Origin: an uncultured Bacteroidota bacterium
GTDB lineage: Bacteria > Bacteroidota > Bacteroidia > Chitinophagales > Saprospiraceae
Assembly (NCBI GenBank): GCA_937870795.1
Contig: CALMWS010000229.1
Span: forward strand, 1-48,447
DNA: 48,447 bases
Reading direction: 5' to 3'
Notes under the pieces: generated by a model
What the model was told of the DNA's origin: nothing
Database searches by the model: none
Seen by the model: the letters and a program-made list of their open reading frames with translations, nothing else
Program-made: the position numbers and the translations under genes
Part shown: positions 16,545-23,234 of the stretch, one piece after another
How the letters are laid out: each line of letters begins with the position of its first letter
How positions within the stretch are numbered: position 1 is the stretch's first letter

Positions 16545-16973
16545 ATGAGAAATTTAAAAGCATATCAATTAGTGTGGGTATCTGCAATTTTGATTTTATT
16601 GTTATCTGCTTTGGGTGTAAATACAACTTTTGATATTAAGTATCACGACACCTACTTTGTATCTAACTTATTTCACCTGGGTATTTTGTTTTCTTTGCTG
16701 CTTGCATTTATAGGTTTGATTTATTGGTGGATATCAGATAAGCCCGCCAATGATAGGTTGCAAATAACACATTTGGGTTTGACTATAGGTGTGATGGCTG
16801 CCATGCTCCTCACCATTTTTGTAAACGACAAATTCTTTCGACTTGGATTTTCGACTTCCAAGTTGATCAACACATGCTTTTTCCTAGTATTGTTGGTTTT
16901 GGTGGTAAGTCAGCTTTTACTGGTGATCAATGTAATCATAGCGCTAATGGGTAGAAAGAAGGGTTTAAAATAA
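16545..16973 (+). CDS. Small membrane protein resembling part of cytochrome c oxidase subunit I
   Basis: 142 aa, four predicted transmembrane helices. Residues about 28-63 (TFDIKYHDTYFVSNLFH, then a helix ending in YWW) align by eye with the HDTYYVVAHFHY region and following helix of heme-copper oxidase subunit I. The magnesium-site His-Asp pair and the heme a His (last H of LFH) are kept, but the heme a3 ligand His is Leu. Full subunit I has 12 helices, so this cannot be a working oxidase; it may be a derived or sensor-like protein. It is followed by an ICMT-like gene after 12 bp. Confidence 0.7.
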   Translation: MRNLKAYQLVWVSAILILLLSALGVNTTFDIKYHDTYFVSNLFHLGILFSLLLAFIGLIYWWISDKPANDRLQITHLGLTIGVMAAMLLTIFVNDKFFRLGFSTSKLINTCFFLVLLVLVVSQLLLVINVIIALMGRKKGLK

Positions 16974-16985
16974 TCAGCATGGACA

Positions 16986-17471
16986 ATGGTAATAAGTAGA
17001 TTTCGTCTCATACTGCGCAATTTATTTTTCTTTTTACTGCATCCGGGACTGGTGGCATTTTTGATTCCCTATTTGATTGCAGGGGAAAATCTATTTGTCA
17101 GTATTGCTGGCCCAATTTTGTTTCATCACTTCTTAGGTGTGCTTATTTTTATAGCCGGAATTTTGATTTTGTTGCTTTGCATCTGGCGATTTATTATTGA
17201 TGGGAAGGGGACCTTATCCCCACTGGATCCCACACGCAGGCTGGTGACAACTGGTTTGTACCGTATTACCAGGAACCCGATGTATGTTGGTGTAATTTTG
17301 ATTTTGTTGGGAGAATTTGTCATATTGAGCAAAGGATTACTCTTTTTGTATACGTTGATTATATTTGCTGTTTTCCATTTTTTTATAATATTTTGGGAAG
17401 AACCCAGGCTTTGGAGAGACTTTGGAGCAGCGTATGAGGAGTATAAGGCTCAAACAAGGAGGTGGATTTAA
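16986..17471 (+). CDS. ICMT/PEMT-like integral membrane methyltransferase
   Basis: 161 aa, membrane-embedded. The C-terminal half has the SAM-binding pattern of isoprenylcysteine carboxyl methyltransferase and phospholipid methyltransferases: GKGTLSPLDPTRRLVTTGLYRITRNPMYVGVIL and later EEPRLWRDFGAAYEEYKAQTRRWI. The RNPMY and EE...G..Y..Y elements are those that hold the cofactor. Bacterial substrates are mostly unknown (isoprenoid, phospholipid or small-molecule). It probably shares a transcript with the preceding small membrane protein. A longer paralogue lies at 28324. Confidence 0.85.
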   Translation: MVISRFRLILRNLFFFLLHPGLVAFLIPYLIAGENLFVSIAGPILFHHFLGVLIFIAGILILLLCIWRFIIDGKGTLSPLDPTRRLVTTGLYRITRNPMYVGVILILLGEFVILSKGLLFLYTLIIFAVFHFFIIFWEEPRLWRDFGAAYEEYKAQTRRWI

Positions 17472-17817
17472 GTAAAATCAGATAGGATCGTAACTTTGTG
17501 GACATCTTTGTGTCCTTAGTGGTAAAGAATTAGCGTTATTTCACCACAAAGTTCACAAGGGATACACAAGGATCACAAAGAAGGTATTGTGTGCTTAGTG
17601 AGAAATCATATGCCCTTAGAGGAAAGGAAGGGTTGCTTGTTATGGACACACTAAAAAAAGTGAGGAGGTGAAATTGGAAGCAACTCTACATTTCCTTTTG
17701 GTTTCATTAAAAATGTGAATTGGTGGCGTGAAATCTAGCTATTAGGTAGCCCCAAAACCAGATAATTGCGGCCTGTTATAGAAATCAAATAATGTAACTT
17801 TATAAAAATTTGAAGTC
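17472..17817. other. Intergenic region with degenerate inverted repeat
   Basis: 346 bp with no credible ORF. At 17494-17580 variants of CTTTGTGnnCC run in one orientation and then as CACAAAG in the other (for example CTTTGTGGACATCTTTGTG against GATACACAAGGATCACAAAG), forming an imperfect palindrome of about 87 bp. Further scraps (GTGTGCTTAGTGAG) follow to about 17602. The rest shows nothing recognisable. Confidence 0.55.
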
Positions 17818-18234
17818 ATGTGGTGGATCTATGCCTTGTTGTCAGCCTTCTTTGCGTCGCTGACAGCCATTTTTGCGAAGTTGGGTGTTGCCAACGTTAA
17901 TAGCAATGTGGCTACTGCTGTCAGGACGGTAGTGGTTCTTTTCTTGATTTGGACCCTGGTTTTTATCAGGGGTGAGACAAAGCTGATTAACCAGCTAACG
18001 AGAGAAAATTGGTTTTATCTGATCATTTCCGGTTTGGCGACGGGTCTGTCCTGGTTGTTTTATTTTAAAGCCCTGCAACTGGGGAAAGTTTCTCTTGTTG
18101 CACCCATTGATAAATTGAGTGTAGCCCTTACCCTTGTATTTGCAGTGGTCTTTTTGGGTGAAAGTCTCACCATAAAATCTGCCATAGGTGCCATCATGAT
18201 CCTTGGAGGGACCGTGCTCCTCATCGGCAAATAA
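17818..18234 (+). CDS. EamA family transporter, single-domain (half-size)
   Basis: 138 aa with five hydrophobic helices, equal to one EamA repeat rather than the usual two. Typical text: LLSAFFASLTAIFAKLGV, FYLIISGLATGLSWLFYFKALQLGKVSLVAPIDKLSVALTLVFAVVFLGESLT, and GAIMILGGTVLL. Such half-size members must dimerise to form a drug/metabolite transporter fold. Substrate unknown. ATG 17818; a near -7 box (TAACTTTA) is 15 bp upstream. It lies upstream of the Crp/Fnr gene on the same strand, but the latter has its own promoter. Confidence 0.9.
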   Translation: MWWIYALLSAFFASLTAIFAKLGVANVNSNVATAVRTVVVLFLIWTLVFIRGETKLINQLTRENWFYLIISGLATGLSWLFYFKALQLGKVSLVAPIDKLSVALTLVFAVVFLGESLTIKSAIGAIMILGGTVLLIGK

Positions 18235-18284
18235 AAAGCAATCTAACTACCGGGATGAATTGAAAACATTGACACCATTATTTA

Positions 18285-18314
18285 TTGCAATGTAACGAGT
18301 TTAGAATAACTTTG
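18285..18314 (+). promoter_or_regulatory. Bacteroidota promoter (TTG-N19-TAACTTTG) of the Crp/Fnr gene
   Basis: TTG at 18285-18287 and TAACTTTG at 18307-18314 are separated by 19 nt, the consensus arrangement. The predicted start site is near 18320, leaving about 37 nt of leader before ATG 18357. This excludes the longer TTG-initiated reading frame beginning at 18285. Confidence 0.75.
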
Positions 18315-18356
18315 TCAAATGATGAAGTTTGGCATGATGTATCTCTTTCACAAACC

Positions 18357-19055
18357 ATGAGTGCCCAAATTAAATATTGGTACCTGCACGAGCACCAGTT
18401 GTTCAGCAAATTGTCATTTTCTGAAATTGATGCACTGTGCATTTTAAAAAAATTTAAGAAGTCGCAAAAGAATGAACTGCTCGATTTGCCATTCAGTGAG
18501 AAAGAAAGAATTTATTTTTTAAAACAGGGAGCGATTAAACTGATACGTATCGATGAACAGGGAGAGGAGGTATTGGTAGATATCTTGCAAAAAAATGACC
18601 TTTTTGGCAATCTCAATCTGGATGCCACGGGTGAAGGAAACGAATATTTCAAAGTAGTATCAGATGAGGCCATACTATGCACCTTTTACAGAGAGAAGCT
18701 TGAAGAAGTAATGGTTAAAAAGCCGGATTTTGCGCTTAGTTACATCAAATTTATTGGATTGAGTCTTAAAAAAATCCAGAATAGTTATAAAAACATACTG
18801 TTTAAAGATGCGCGCACCCGATTGTTGCTTCTACTACAAATGATCATGGACAAAGAAGGTGTTGATACTAAGGCTTATGCTTTACCCAATTACCTTACTC
18901 AGAAAGATATAGCCCAGTTGATATGCACTACCAGGCAAACCATAATTACCCTGTTTAAAGAACTGGAAAACGAGGGCATGTTGCAATACAGTCAAAAGGA
19001 AATATTTATACCTGATGTACAAAAAATCAGGAATCTTGTCGGAAATGTAAAGTAG
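18357..19055 (+). CDS. Crp/Fnr family transcriptional regulator
   Basis: 232 aa: an N-terminal cyclic-nucleotide-binding-like beta-roll (KERIYFLKQGAIKLIRIDEQGEEVLVDILQKNDLFGNLNL, ending in the long dimer helix ALSYIKFIGLSLKKIQNSY) and a C-terminal winged helix (YLTQKDIAQLICTTRQTIITLFKELENEGML). It has no cysteine cluster like that of Fnr, so an iron-sulfur sensor is unlikely, and the phosphate-binding RxS/T motif for cAMP is not obvious. The gene's stop codon lies inside a perfect palindrome that precedes the YHS-DoxX-MsrBA genes, suggesting it controls them. The signal is unknown; redox or envelope stress is an inference from the neighbours. Confidence 0.9.
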   Translation: MSAQIKYWYLHEHQLFSKLSFSEIDALCILKKFKKSQKNELLDLPFSEKERIYFLKQGAIKLIRIDEQGEEVLVDILQKNDLFGNLNLDATGEGNEYFKVVSDEAILCTFYREKLEEVMVKKPDFALSYIKFIGLSLKKIQNSYKNILFKDARTRLLLLLQMIMDKEGVDTKAYALPNYLTQKDIAQLICTTRQTIITLFKELENEGMLQYSQKEIFIPDVQKIRNLVGNVK

Positions 19056-19062
19056 TTTACAT
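19045..19062. promoter_or_regulatory. Perfect 18-bp palindrome, candidate Crp/Fnr operator
   Basis: ATGTAAA-GTAG-TTTACAT, 7-bp arms around 4 nt. The stop codon TAG of the regulator gene (19053-19055) is at its centre. The centre is about 40 bp upstream of the transcription start predicted from the -7 box at 19083, the spacing of a class II activator site. Confidence 0.7.
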
Positions 19063-19082
19063 CAGACATAAGGGGTGCCCTT

Positions 19083-19090
19083 TACCTTTG
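19083..19090 (+). promoter_or_regulatory. Bacteroidota -7 element (TACCTTTG) of the redox operon
   Basis: An exact TAnnTTTG, but no TTG at the -33 position (ATC instead), where the palindrome's right arm ends. A promoter lacking its -33 element and replaced by an operator is typical of activator dependence. Confidence 0.65.
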
Positions 19091-19112
19091 TGGCATGCAA
19101 AAGATAAATATG

Positions 19113-19562
19113 CGGAATTGGTTAATGATCATCACTATGATGGTGGCTTTGCAACTAAAGGGTCAAGTTTCCAGGCATTTCAATGCAGCAAATGGTCTGG
19201 CATTGGACGGATACGACGTTGTTGCTTATTTTACCGATAGAAAAGCTAAGAAAGGAGTAAAGTCAAATTGTAGCCAATATGAAGGTCTGAAATGGTGTTT
19301 TGCAAGCGATCAAAACAGGGAGACCTTTTTGGCTGACCCCCAACAATATTTACCTATGTATGGAGGTTGGTGTGCCTATGCCATGGGCGACAGCGGCAAA
19401 AAAGTGGGAGTTGATCCTGGCACTTTCAAAATCATAAATGGCAGGTTGTATCTTTTTTACAATGCCTTTTTCAATAACACCCTGAAATCGTGGAACAAGG
19501 ATGAAAAAAATCTTAAAATTAGGGCAGATCGCCATTGGTCAGAAACATTAAAAAGCAAATAA
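19113..19562 (+). CDS. Exported YHS domain-containing protein
   Basis: 149 aa. The signal sequence MRNWLMIITMMVALQLKGQ leads into a YHS domain: LDGYDVVAYFTDRKAKKG, then YEGLKWCFASDQNRETFLADPQQYLPMYGGWCAYAMGDSGKKVGVDPGTFKIINGRLYLFYN. The GWCAYAMG...DPGTF...GRLYLFYN block marks the secreted YHS group that binds metal or partners with redox proteins. ATG 19113 is preferred over ATG 19095, which would coincide with the predicted transcription start. It is first of three genes (YHS, DoxX, MsrBA) with 1-bp spacing and a 4-bp overlap. Confidence 0.85.
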   Translation, partial: RNWLMIITMMVALQLKGQVSRHFNAANGLALDGYDVVAYFTDRKAKKGVKSNCSQYEGLKWCFASDQNRETFLADPQQYLPMYGGWCAYAMGDSGKKVGVDPGTFKIINGRLYLFYNAFFNNTLKSWNKDEKNLKIRADRHWSETLKSK

Positions 19563-19563
19563 T

Positions 19564-19962
19564 ATGAATTTCAAAGAAGGACTTTCCTGGCTATTAAGGA
19601 TAACCATAGCCATCATTTTTTTACAAACGCTGTATTTCAAATTTACAGCCCATCCGGATTCGGTTTACATATTTTCGAAACTGGGAGTTGAACCCTACGG
19701 TCGCATTGGATTGGGTATCATTGAGCTGATCACCTCGTTATTAATTTTATGGCCCAGAACCAAAATTATTGGTATATTGTTGTCATTGGGCATCATTACA
19801 GGAGCTTTGTTTTCACACCTGTTGGTTATAGGTACCGAGGTAAAGGGCGACAGTGGCACCTTGTTTTTGCTGGCGCTGGTTGTGTTAGCGGCAGGTACAG
19901 TACTGACCCTTATACACAAAGATGAAGTGAGGACATTTATTCAAAAATTTGTGAAGAAATGA
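19564..19962 (+). CDS. DoxX family membrane protein
   Basis: 132 aa with four transmembrane helices, beginning LLRITIAIIFLQTLYFKFTAHPDSVYIFSKLGVEPYGRIGLGIIELITSLLIL, the DoxX/DoxD-like pattern. Family members are quinone-linked or assemble with thiol redox enzymes; in Mycobacterium, DoxX forms a complex with a superoxide dismutase and a sulfurtransferase. It starts one base after the YHS stop and overlaps the MsrBA start by ATGA, so the three are translated as a unit. A role in passing electrons to, or anchoring, the exported MsrBA is an inference. Confidence 0.88.
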   Translation: MNFKEGLSWLLRITIAIIFLQTLYFKFTAHPDSVYIFSKLGVEPYGRIGLGIIELITSLLILWPRTKIIGILLSLGIITGALFSHLLVIGTEVKGDSGTLFLLALVVLAAGTVLTLIHKDEVRTFIQKFVKK

Positions 19963-20987
19963 AGCCAGGGATTCATATTTTTTTATTTCTGTTGGTAATG
20001 AGCCAGTTGGCATGTGCTCAGCAACCATCAAAATCAGAAGGTGTTAAAAAACAAACAGCTAGTATGCAAATGACTGATAAAGAATGGAAGGAAAAATTGA
20101 GTCCTTTTCAATATTATGTTTTGCGAGAGAAGGGCACTGAAAAGCCTTTTAGCGGTGAATTTGTCTTTACAAAAGACAAAGGTACTTACAAGTGCGCTGG
20201 TTGTGGTGAAGCCCTTTTTACGGATGAAATGAAATTTGAATCGCATTGTGGCTGGCCCAGCTTTGATCGGGAAATGGCCGGTGGTAAAATTGTGCAGACA
20301 GAAGACAATAGTCATGGCATGCATCGCATTGAAATCACCTGCGCCAAATGCGGAGGGCATCTGGGGCACATCTTTGACGACGGTCCTACCGAAACGGGAG
20401 TGCGTTACTGTGTCAATTCAGCATCGCTCACCTTTGAACCACAAACAAAAGGAGTTGTCTCTGCTGATACCATTACATTGGGAGGTGGTTGCTTCTGGTG
20501 TATTGAAGCCATTTTTGATGAATTGAAAGGTGTGATTGACGTGCGATCGGGATACAGCGGGGGTAAGGTAGTCAATCCCAGTTACAGAGAAGTATGTTCG
20601 GGTACCACAGGGCATGCAGAAGTTGTGCAAATAAGTTATGATCCCTCTGTCATTTCTTTGGAAGATTTGCTGGAAGTTTTTTTCACATTACATGACCCTA
20701 CTACGCTCAACAGGCAGGGAGCGGATGTAGGCACCCAATACAGATCTGTTATTTTTTATCATAATGAAAACCAGAAAAAAACGGTTCAAAGAGTAATTGC
20801 CCACCTTGGTGAAAACAAGGTTTTTGATAGTCCGATCGTTACCGAGGTTACTGCTTTTGACCGTTTTTATGAAGCCGAAAATTACCACCAGGAATACTAT
20901 GCTTTGCACAAGGAGGAGCCTTATTGTAGAATGGTGATTCAGCCGAAGATGGAGAAGTTGAAAAAGGTATTCAAAAATAAATTATAG
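19959..20987 (+). CDS. msrBA: Bifunctional methionine sulfoxide reductase B/A, exported
   Basis: 342 aa fusion repairing both diastereomers of oxidised methionine. The N-terminal signal (IHIFLFLLVMSQLACAQQ) puts it in the periplasm. The MsrB domain (about 40-160) has zinc cysteines 79, 82, 128 and 131 (CAGC, CAKC) and catalytic Cys151 in RYCVNSASL. The MsrA domain (about 172-335) has GGGCFWCIEAIF, with catalytic Cys178 and nearby Cys181, and GYSGG. The B-then-A order is the reverse of neisserial PilB. The LAC sequence is a poor lipobox, so a soluble periplasmic form is more likely than a lipoprotein. Electron donor not visible; DoxX next door is a candidate. Confidence 0.95.
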   Translation: MKPGIHIFLFLLVMSQLACAQQPSKSEGVKKQTASMQMTDKEWKEKLSPFQYYVLREKGTEKPFSGEFVFTKDKGTYKCAGCGEALFTDEMKFESHCGWPSFDREMAGGKIVQTEDNSHGMHRIEITCAKCGGHLGHIFDDGPTETGVRYCVNSASLTFEPQTKGVVSADTITLGGGCFWCIEAIFDELKGVIDVRSGYSGGKVVNPSYREVCSGTTGHAEVVQISYDPSVISLEDLLEVFFTLHDPTTLNRQGADVGTQYRSVIFYHNENQKKTVQRVIAHLGENKVFDSPIVTEVTAFDRFYEAENYHQEYYALHKEEPYCRMVIQPKMEKLKKVFKNKL

Positions 20988-21007
20988 AGGTTATCATAAT
21001 TTGGGAT

Positions 21008-21454
21008 ATGATGGAAGGCAGAACGGTGATCAGTAGTCGTGAATTGGCAACAGATGTCGGAGAAGTGTATCAGGTATTTGCAGAAGCAGCATTGTTAAAA
21101 GAATGGTGGGGACCGGAGGGGTTTACAAATACCATTCATCTGTTTGATTTGAGGCCAGGTGGCAGATGGGTGTTGACCATGCATGGACCGGAAAAGGGTA
21201 ATTATGAAAACGAATCGATTTTTGAAGCAGTAGAGCCGGATAAAAGGGTGGCGTGGAGGCGGATCAGCCAACCTCTTTTTGATATGGAAGTCGGATTTGA
21301 GGGCATTGGCGAAGGTAGGAGTATGATTACCTTTCGAATGGTTTTTGCAAGTGCTGAAGAATGCGAAAAGATGAGAAAGTTTGTAGAACCTAAAAATGAA
21401 GAAAACTTTGACCGGCTGGAGAGGGTACTGGCCAAAATGAAGGGGCAGGGATAG
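21008..21454 (+). CDS. SRPBCC family protein (AHSA1-like)
   Basis: 148 aa, cytosolic START/Bet v1-like fold of the AHSA1 subgroup: ISSRELATDVGEVYQVFAEAALLKEWWGPEGFTNTIHLFDLRPGGRWVLTMHGPEKGNYENESIFEAVEPDKRVAWRR is the classic pattern (KEWWGPEGF, PGG). Ligand and function unknown; these are often DNA-uptake-independent accessory genes near stress genes. ATG ATG at 21008, 20 bp after msrBA; it could be read through from that operon. The following arr gene is 33 bp away on the same strand. Confidence 0.88.
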   Translation: MMEGRTVISSRELATDVGEVYQVFAEAALLKEWWGPEGFTNTIHLFDLRPGGRWVLTMHGPEKGNYENESIFEAVEPDKRVAWRRISQPLFDMEVGFEGIGEGRSMITFRMVFASAEECEKMRKFVEPKNEENFDRLERVLAKMKGQG

Positions 21455-21487
21455 TGAATTTAAATCAGAAAAGATTGGAGATAAAAA

Positions 21488-21913
21488 ATGGAGGAGACTA
21501 ACAAAAGACCATCGGTATTTGCCCAAACTTATTTCCATGGCACAAAGGCCGATTTGAAGGTTGGAGACATGATTGAGCTTGGCTATAACAGCAATTACGG
21601 TGAAGGAAAATCAGCTAAGTACATATTTTTAACCGCCACCCTGGATGCGGCCATTTGGGGAGCAGAACTGGCTCAGGGTGAGGGCAGGGGTAGAGTCTAT
21701 TGTGTAGAACCTACCGGCCCCATTGAAAACGATCCTGACCTTACGGATAAAAAATTTCCGGGCAATCCTACGATGTCTTATCGATCTGAACACGCTTTCA
21801 GGGTAGTGGCGGAGGTTATTGGCTGGGAGGGGCATGCACCAGACCAGGTGATGGCCATGAAAGAGGGTCTTGCGAAACTGAAAGAGCAGGGGGTCCGGTC
21901 GTTGAATGAATAA
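21488..21913 (+). CDS. arr: NAD(+)--rifampin ADP-ribosyltransferase, Arr family
   Basis: 141 aa, the usual Arr length. Strong family text throughout: YFHGTKADLKVGDMIELGYNSNYGEG, AKYIFLTATLDAAIWGAELAQGEGRGRVYCVEPTGPIENDPDLTDKKFPGNPT, and RSEHAFRVVAEVIGWEGHAPDQVMAMKEG. Arr enzymes transfer ADP-ribose from NAD to the C23 hydroxyl of rifamycins, inactivating them. Whether this chromosomal copy confers resistance is not known from sequence. No integron or transposon surrounds it, so it appears a resident gene rather than a mobile cassette. Confidence 0.9.
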   Translation: MEETNKRPSVFAQTYFHGTKADLKVGDMIELGYNSNYGEGKSAKYIFLTATLDAAIWGAELAQGEGRGRVYCVEPTGPIENDPDLTDKKFPGNPTMSYRSEHAFRVVAEVIGWEGHAPDQVMAMKEGLAKLKEQGVRSLNE

Positions 21914-21949
21914 GATGCGACGAATATTGGCTTTAATCGACGCAAAAAA

Positions 21950-21995
21950 TGCAACGAAAGTATAAATTTCAACAAATAATGGTATATTCGTTGCA
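21950..21995. promoter_or_regulatory. Long-spaced inverted repeat upstream of the Fic gene
   Basis: TGCAACGAA (21950-21958) and TTCGTTGCA (21987-21995) are exact 9-bp inverted arms 28 nt apart. Related sequences nearby are TGCGACGAA (21916) and ATCGACGCA (21937). Multiple half-sites suggest a cooperative operator between arr and the Fic start at 22015. Confidence 0.6.
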
Positions 21996-22014
21996 AATAA
22001 TGCGTTAAATAACC

Positions 22015-23115
22015 ATGTTTTACTTGTATCAAAGAGAAGAATGGCCAAATTTTAATTGGAGAGACGATAAAATTATCAACCCTTTGGCCGAAGTAAGGAA
22101 CTTGCAGGGTAGGATTTTGGGCAGAATGGAATCATTGGGTTTTGAATTGAGACAAGAAGCAACCCTTGAAACCACCATACTTGATGTTTTGAAATCAAGT
22201 GAAATTGAGGGAGAAATTCTGAATCAAGCTCAAGTTCGGTCTTCCATTGTCAGAAGGCTTGGGATGGAATGGGCGGGGGCCATTCCATCAGATAGAGATG
22301 TAGATGGAATTGTTGAAATGATGTTAGATGCTACACAAAATTGTTACGACCCCATTTCGGCAGAACGATTATTTGATTGGCATGCATCCTTATTTCCAAC
22401 AGGTAGAAGTGGCATGTACAAGATCAGGGTAGCAGACTGGCGTTTGGATGAAGCCGGTCCAATGCTGGTAGTATCTGGAACCCTTGGTAAAGAGAAGGTA
22501 CATTTTCAAGCACCAGATGCAGCAGTAGTACCATACGAAATGGATCGCTTTATTGAATGGTTCAACTCCCGAATAGAGTTAGATGGCATTTTAAAAGCAG
22601 CCGTTGCACATTTGTGGTTCATCACAATACACCCTTTTGCAGATGGTAATGGTCGAATTGCGAGGGCTTTAACGGATATGCTGCTGGCACGTGCCGACAA
22701 TAGCAAACAGCGGTTTTATAGTATGTCTTCTCAAATACATAAAGAAAGAACTCAATATTATGAAATCCTGGAACGATCCCAAAAAGGGCAGATAGACATT
22801 ACTCACTGGCTGCTTTGGTTCTTAAATTGTTTAAAGAATGCTATTCTTTCTAGCGATAGCGTTTTGGATAAAGTATGGTTCAAGGCTGATTTTTGGAAAA
22901 AGCATAATGGTGTCATGATGAATGAAAGACAGCACCAGATGATCAATAAAATTCTGGACCATTTTGAAAGAAAACTGACCTCTGATAAGTGGGCAAAATT
23001 ATGCAAATGTTCTAAGGACACTGCTATCAGAGACATCAACGATTTAATTGAGAAAAAAATAATTTGTAAGGAAGATGCAGGAGGCAGAAGTACACATTAC
23101 GTTTTAAATAATTGA
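22015..23115 (+). CDS. Fic family protein with N-terminal inhibitory motif and C-terminal winged helix
   Basis: 366 aa AMP-transferase (AMPylator). The N-terminal DUF4172 region (WPNFNWRDDKI...GFELRQEATLETTILDVLKSSEIEGEIL) holds the class II autoinhibitory motif SxxxEG (S61, E65, G66). The Fic core has HPFADGNGR (His206 to Arg214), fully intact. The C-terminal part (MINKILDHFERKLTSDKWAKLCKCSKDTAIRDINDLIEKKIICKEDAGGRSTHYVL) is a winged helix. This architecture is that of stand-alone Fic proteins, some of which autoregulate their own genes; an inverted repeat upstream is consistent. No Doc-Phd-type antitoxin is present, as expected for class II. Confidence 0.92.
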   Translation: MFYLYQREEWPNFNWRDDKIINPLAEVRNLQGRILGRMESLGFELRQEATLETTILDVLKSSEIEGEILNQAQVRSSIVRRLGMEWAGAIPSDRDVDGIVEMMLDATQNCYDPISAERLFDWHASLFPTGRSGMYKIRVADWRLDEAGPMLVVSGTLGKEKVHFQAPDAAVVPYEMDRFIEWFNSRIELDGILKAAVAHLWFITIHPFADGNGRIARALTDMLLARADNSKQRFYSMSSQIHKERTQYYEILERSQKGQIDITHWLLWFLNCLKNAILSSDSVLDKVWFKADFWKKHNGVMMNERQHQMINKILDHFERKLTSDKWAKLCKCSKDTAIRDINDLIEKKIICKEDAGGRSTHYVLNN

Positions 23116-23204
23116 ATCTATTCGAAACATTTAAATCACTAAAAAAAAGATGGCATAGTTCCAAAAAAAAAATGACATCGAAGTCTCATTAAACCTTCCA
23201 TCCT

Positions 23205-23212
23205 TATTTTTG
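23205..23212 (+). promoter_or_regulatory. Bacteroidota -7 element (TATTTTTG) for the T9SS hydrolase gene
   Basis: An exact TAnnTTTG, 23 bp before ATG 23235. No TTG at N19 upstream. Confidence 0.5.
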
Positions 23213-23234
23213 TCAAATGTAAAATCGCGAAATT

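Noticed and set aside
17818-18234. Truncated pseudogene of a two-domain EamA transporter
   Set aside because: The frame has a clean start and stop and a complete five-helix unit; half-size EamA proteins are a known group.
18285-18356. TTG-initiated extension of the Crp/Fnr gene
   Set aside because: The extension covers a consensus -33/-7 promoter; ATG 18357 matches the family N-terminus.
19959-20018. MsrBA as a lipoprotein
   Set aside because: The Cys in QLACAQ lacks the Leu at -3 of a lipobox; A-C-A fits ordinary signal peptidase cleavage better.
22015-23115. Fic toxin-antitoxin pair
   Set aside because: No small antitoxin gene adjoins; the inhibitory motif is inside the protein itself, so it is a self-regulated class II Fic.
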